From an uncultured Clostridium sp. (GTDB taxonomy: Bacteria; Bacillota; Clostridia; TANB77; CAG-508), in the NCBI GenBank assembly GCA_905213875.1, contig CAJMJN010000002.1:62001-126000 (forward strand): a stretch of DNA of 64,000 nt. Direction: 5' to 3'. The notes below the pieces were generated by a model that searched no databases, was not told where the DNA came from, and saw only the letters and a list, made by a program, of their open reading frames with translations. Made by a program: the position numbers and the translations under genes. Every line of letters starts with the position of its first letter. Position 1 is the first letter of the stretch. Below are positions 62,957 through 64,000 of the stretch, in pieces.

Positions 62957-63467
62957 ATAACAATACCATAATTTCTTATGTAAAAATGCAGCAAAATCAA
63001 TAGGTGTACCGTACTAAAAAATTATTTTTATTAATTAAAAATGAATGAGTTCTATTTGTATAAAGATAGAAAAAATTATCAGTTTCATATACTTTATAAA
63101 TTTTATAATATTTAAAAATTTCAAACTGATTATTATCTATTATTTTAAAATATTTATTATAAAAATTAAACGTAAATTCTTTTTCTGTTTGTATAGTTGA
63201 GCTATTAAATTGTTTAGAAACGACAGAAACAGGATGAAAAAATCTCCACAATATAAAACAAGTAATAATCAAACAAAAGGTAATAGCTAAACTATATGTA
63301 TGATTATTTACTTGAAGAACTAAACAAATTAATAATAGTACAATAACTATTACTGTATATAATGTATATGTAAAATTATGAGTTTTATTATGTATTTCAA
63401 CAAATTCTTTGTATGCTTGTTTTGTATATTTTGTTTTATTCTTAAATAATATTTTCAAATTAATCAC
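62942..63467 (-). CDS. YcxB-like membrane protein, needs +1 frameshift at CGG
   Basis: Two adjacent membrane helices (TLYTVIVIVLLLICLVLQV, LAITFCLIITCFILW) are followed by a YcxB-type beta domain (EFTFNFYNKYFKII, YKIYKVYETDNFFYLYTN). In the zero frame it stops at 62997-62999 after V, CGG (63009-63011), YTY. Skipping the C (position 63011) gives GTPIDFAAFLHKKLWYCYKK and a stop at 62942-62944 inside the terminator stem; a Gly-Thr plus Phe-rich helix is how YcxB-like domains normally end. Restored length about 174 aa. Start is GTG 63467, or TTG 63458, after TTTAGGTGA. Function unknown. Confidence 0.72.
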
Positions 63468-63544
63468 CTAAATCTAGTATAACATAAAAATACCAGAGTA
63501 ACAATTTAAAAAAAAGATAATACAATGTAAAGAGGTGAGTAAAA

Positions 63545-63992
63545 ATGGCATATTCAGATAGAGAACTAATAGCAAGAATTGTACAATGTGAAGCTGGAGG
63601 AGAAGGAGATAACCGGAATGAAAGCAGTTGCAACAGTTATAGCTAACAGAGTAAATGCAACTGAAGGTGAATATTCAAGAATATCACAAGGTGGAAATGT
63701 TAGAAATATTATTTATCAGCAAGGTCAATTTGATTGTGCCACAGAAACAATTTTTAATAGATATAACCCTCAAAATATTTATAATATGAATCCAACTGAC
63801 ATACATTATTATATAGCAGATTGGGCATTATCAGGAAACAAATTAAATGAAATAGGAGATTGTTTATGGTATTTGAATCCATTTAGACCTGATTGTAGTA
63901 GCACCTTTCCAAGTAATGGTTCAGGAACGTTTCATACAAGATTTGGAAATCATTGTTTTTATAGACCAACGGACAAATATAAAGATACGTAA
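63545..63992 (+). CDS. SleB/CwlJ-type cell wall hydrolase, needs +1 frameshift at CGG
   Basis: Spore-cortex-lytic enzyme family, which opens the cortex in germination. From ATG 63545 (GAGGTG at 63532-63537) it reads MAYSDRELIARIVQCEAGGE then GDN, meets CGG at 63614-63616 and stops ten codons later. Skipping the C gives GMKAVATVIANRVN, the conserved Gly-x-x-AV-x-x-V-x-x-NR of the family, and continues to 63992 with GQFDC and a Cys-rich end. Restored length is about 148 aa, without signal peptide, so nearer CwlJ than SleB. The catalytic Glu is in QCEAGGE. Confidence 0.85.
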
Positions 63993-64000
63993 AAATAATA

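Noticed and set aside
6814..63620. Four independent random sequencing errors as the explanation for the CGG frameshifts
   Set aside because: Random single-base insertions would not all create an in-frame CGG before a conserved Gly codon. I keep a systematic artefact open, but random error is a poor fit.
1..64000. tRNA or rRNA genes
   Set aside because: I looked for tRNA-like TTCGANNC loops and rRNA segments and saw none; rnpB is the only structural RNA I can support.

Overview
The window is strongly AT-rich and reads as a piece of chromosome from an anaerobic, spore-forming Firmicute of the Clostridia type, probably an uncultured gut-like lineage. Support comes from AAGGAG-type ribosome sites, frequent TTG/GTG starts, sporulation and germination genes (spoIIP, ytxC, a SleB/CwlJ-type hydrolase), the oxygen-independent ribonucleotide reductase nrdD, and the Gram-positive lipid II amidation pair murT/gatD. 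No species can be named from sequence alone.

Layout. 1-6109: end of a low-complexity protein, cysS, galE, argS, an LCP-family cell-wall ligase and a VanZ-like membrane protein. 6193-7641: a LytTR response regulator and a GHKL histidine kinase. 7652-21799: a surface polysaccharide operon with a clear sigma-A promoter. It holds a PglF-, PglE-, PglC- and PglD-like set (a bacillosamine-type first sugar), three glycosyltransferases, a UDP-HexNAc dehydrogenase, Wzx, Wzy, a CapK-like adenylate-forming enzyme and an alpha/alpha-toroid protein. 21886-23296: a tripartite toxin-antitoxin-chaperone module (RelE/HigB-like toxin, HTH antitoxin, SecB-like chaperone) with its own promoter, palindromic operator and Arg-rich leader peptide. 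23411-27542: the Wzz, BY-kinase and PHP phosphatase control module, then glmM. 27660-37889: spoIIP, pgi, an acyl-ACP thioesterase, pyk, der, plsY, gpsA, a zinc-ribbon protein and dtd. 37890-44044: small unknowns, RNase P RNA, two alpha/beta hydrolases and oleate hydratase. 44108-47840: a GGDEF relic, then minus-strand ytxC, a GH57 glucan-branching enzyme and a DUF4912 protein. 48060-54494: recJ, relA/spoT, an MBL hydrolase and hisS. 54586-57654: a Crp/Fnr regulator divergent from nrdD, with matching operators. 57793-63992: gatD/murT, a 5'-nucleotidase, a radical-SAM DNA repair/modification pair, a YcxB-like protein and a SleB-like hydrolase.

The most striking observation concerns the codon CGG. 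By eye I find about sixty-five out-of-frame CGG triplets inside genes but only four in-frame ones. All four sit exactly where a +1 shift (skipping the C so that GGN is read as Gly) restores a conserved protein: the LytTR regulator, a capsule GT2, the YcxB-like protein and the SleB-like hydrolase. Either CGG is an unassigned or hungry codon that triggers +1 frameshifting (or quadruplet CGGN is read as Gly), or a highly specific sequencing artefact mimics this. A separate -1 lesion, in an A-run, breaks the BY-kinase gene.
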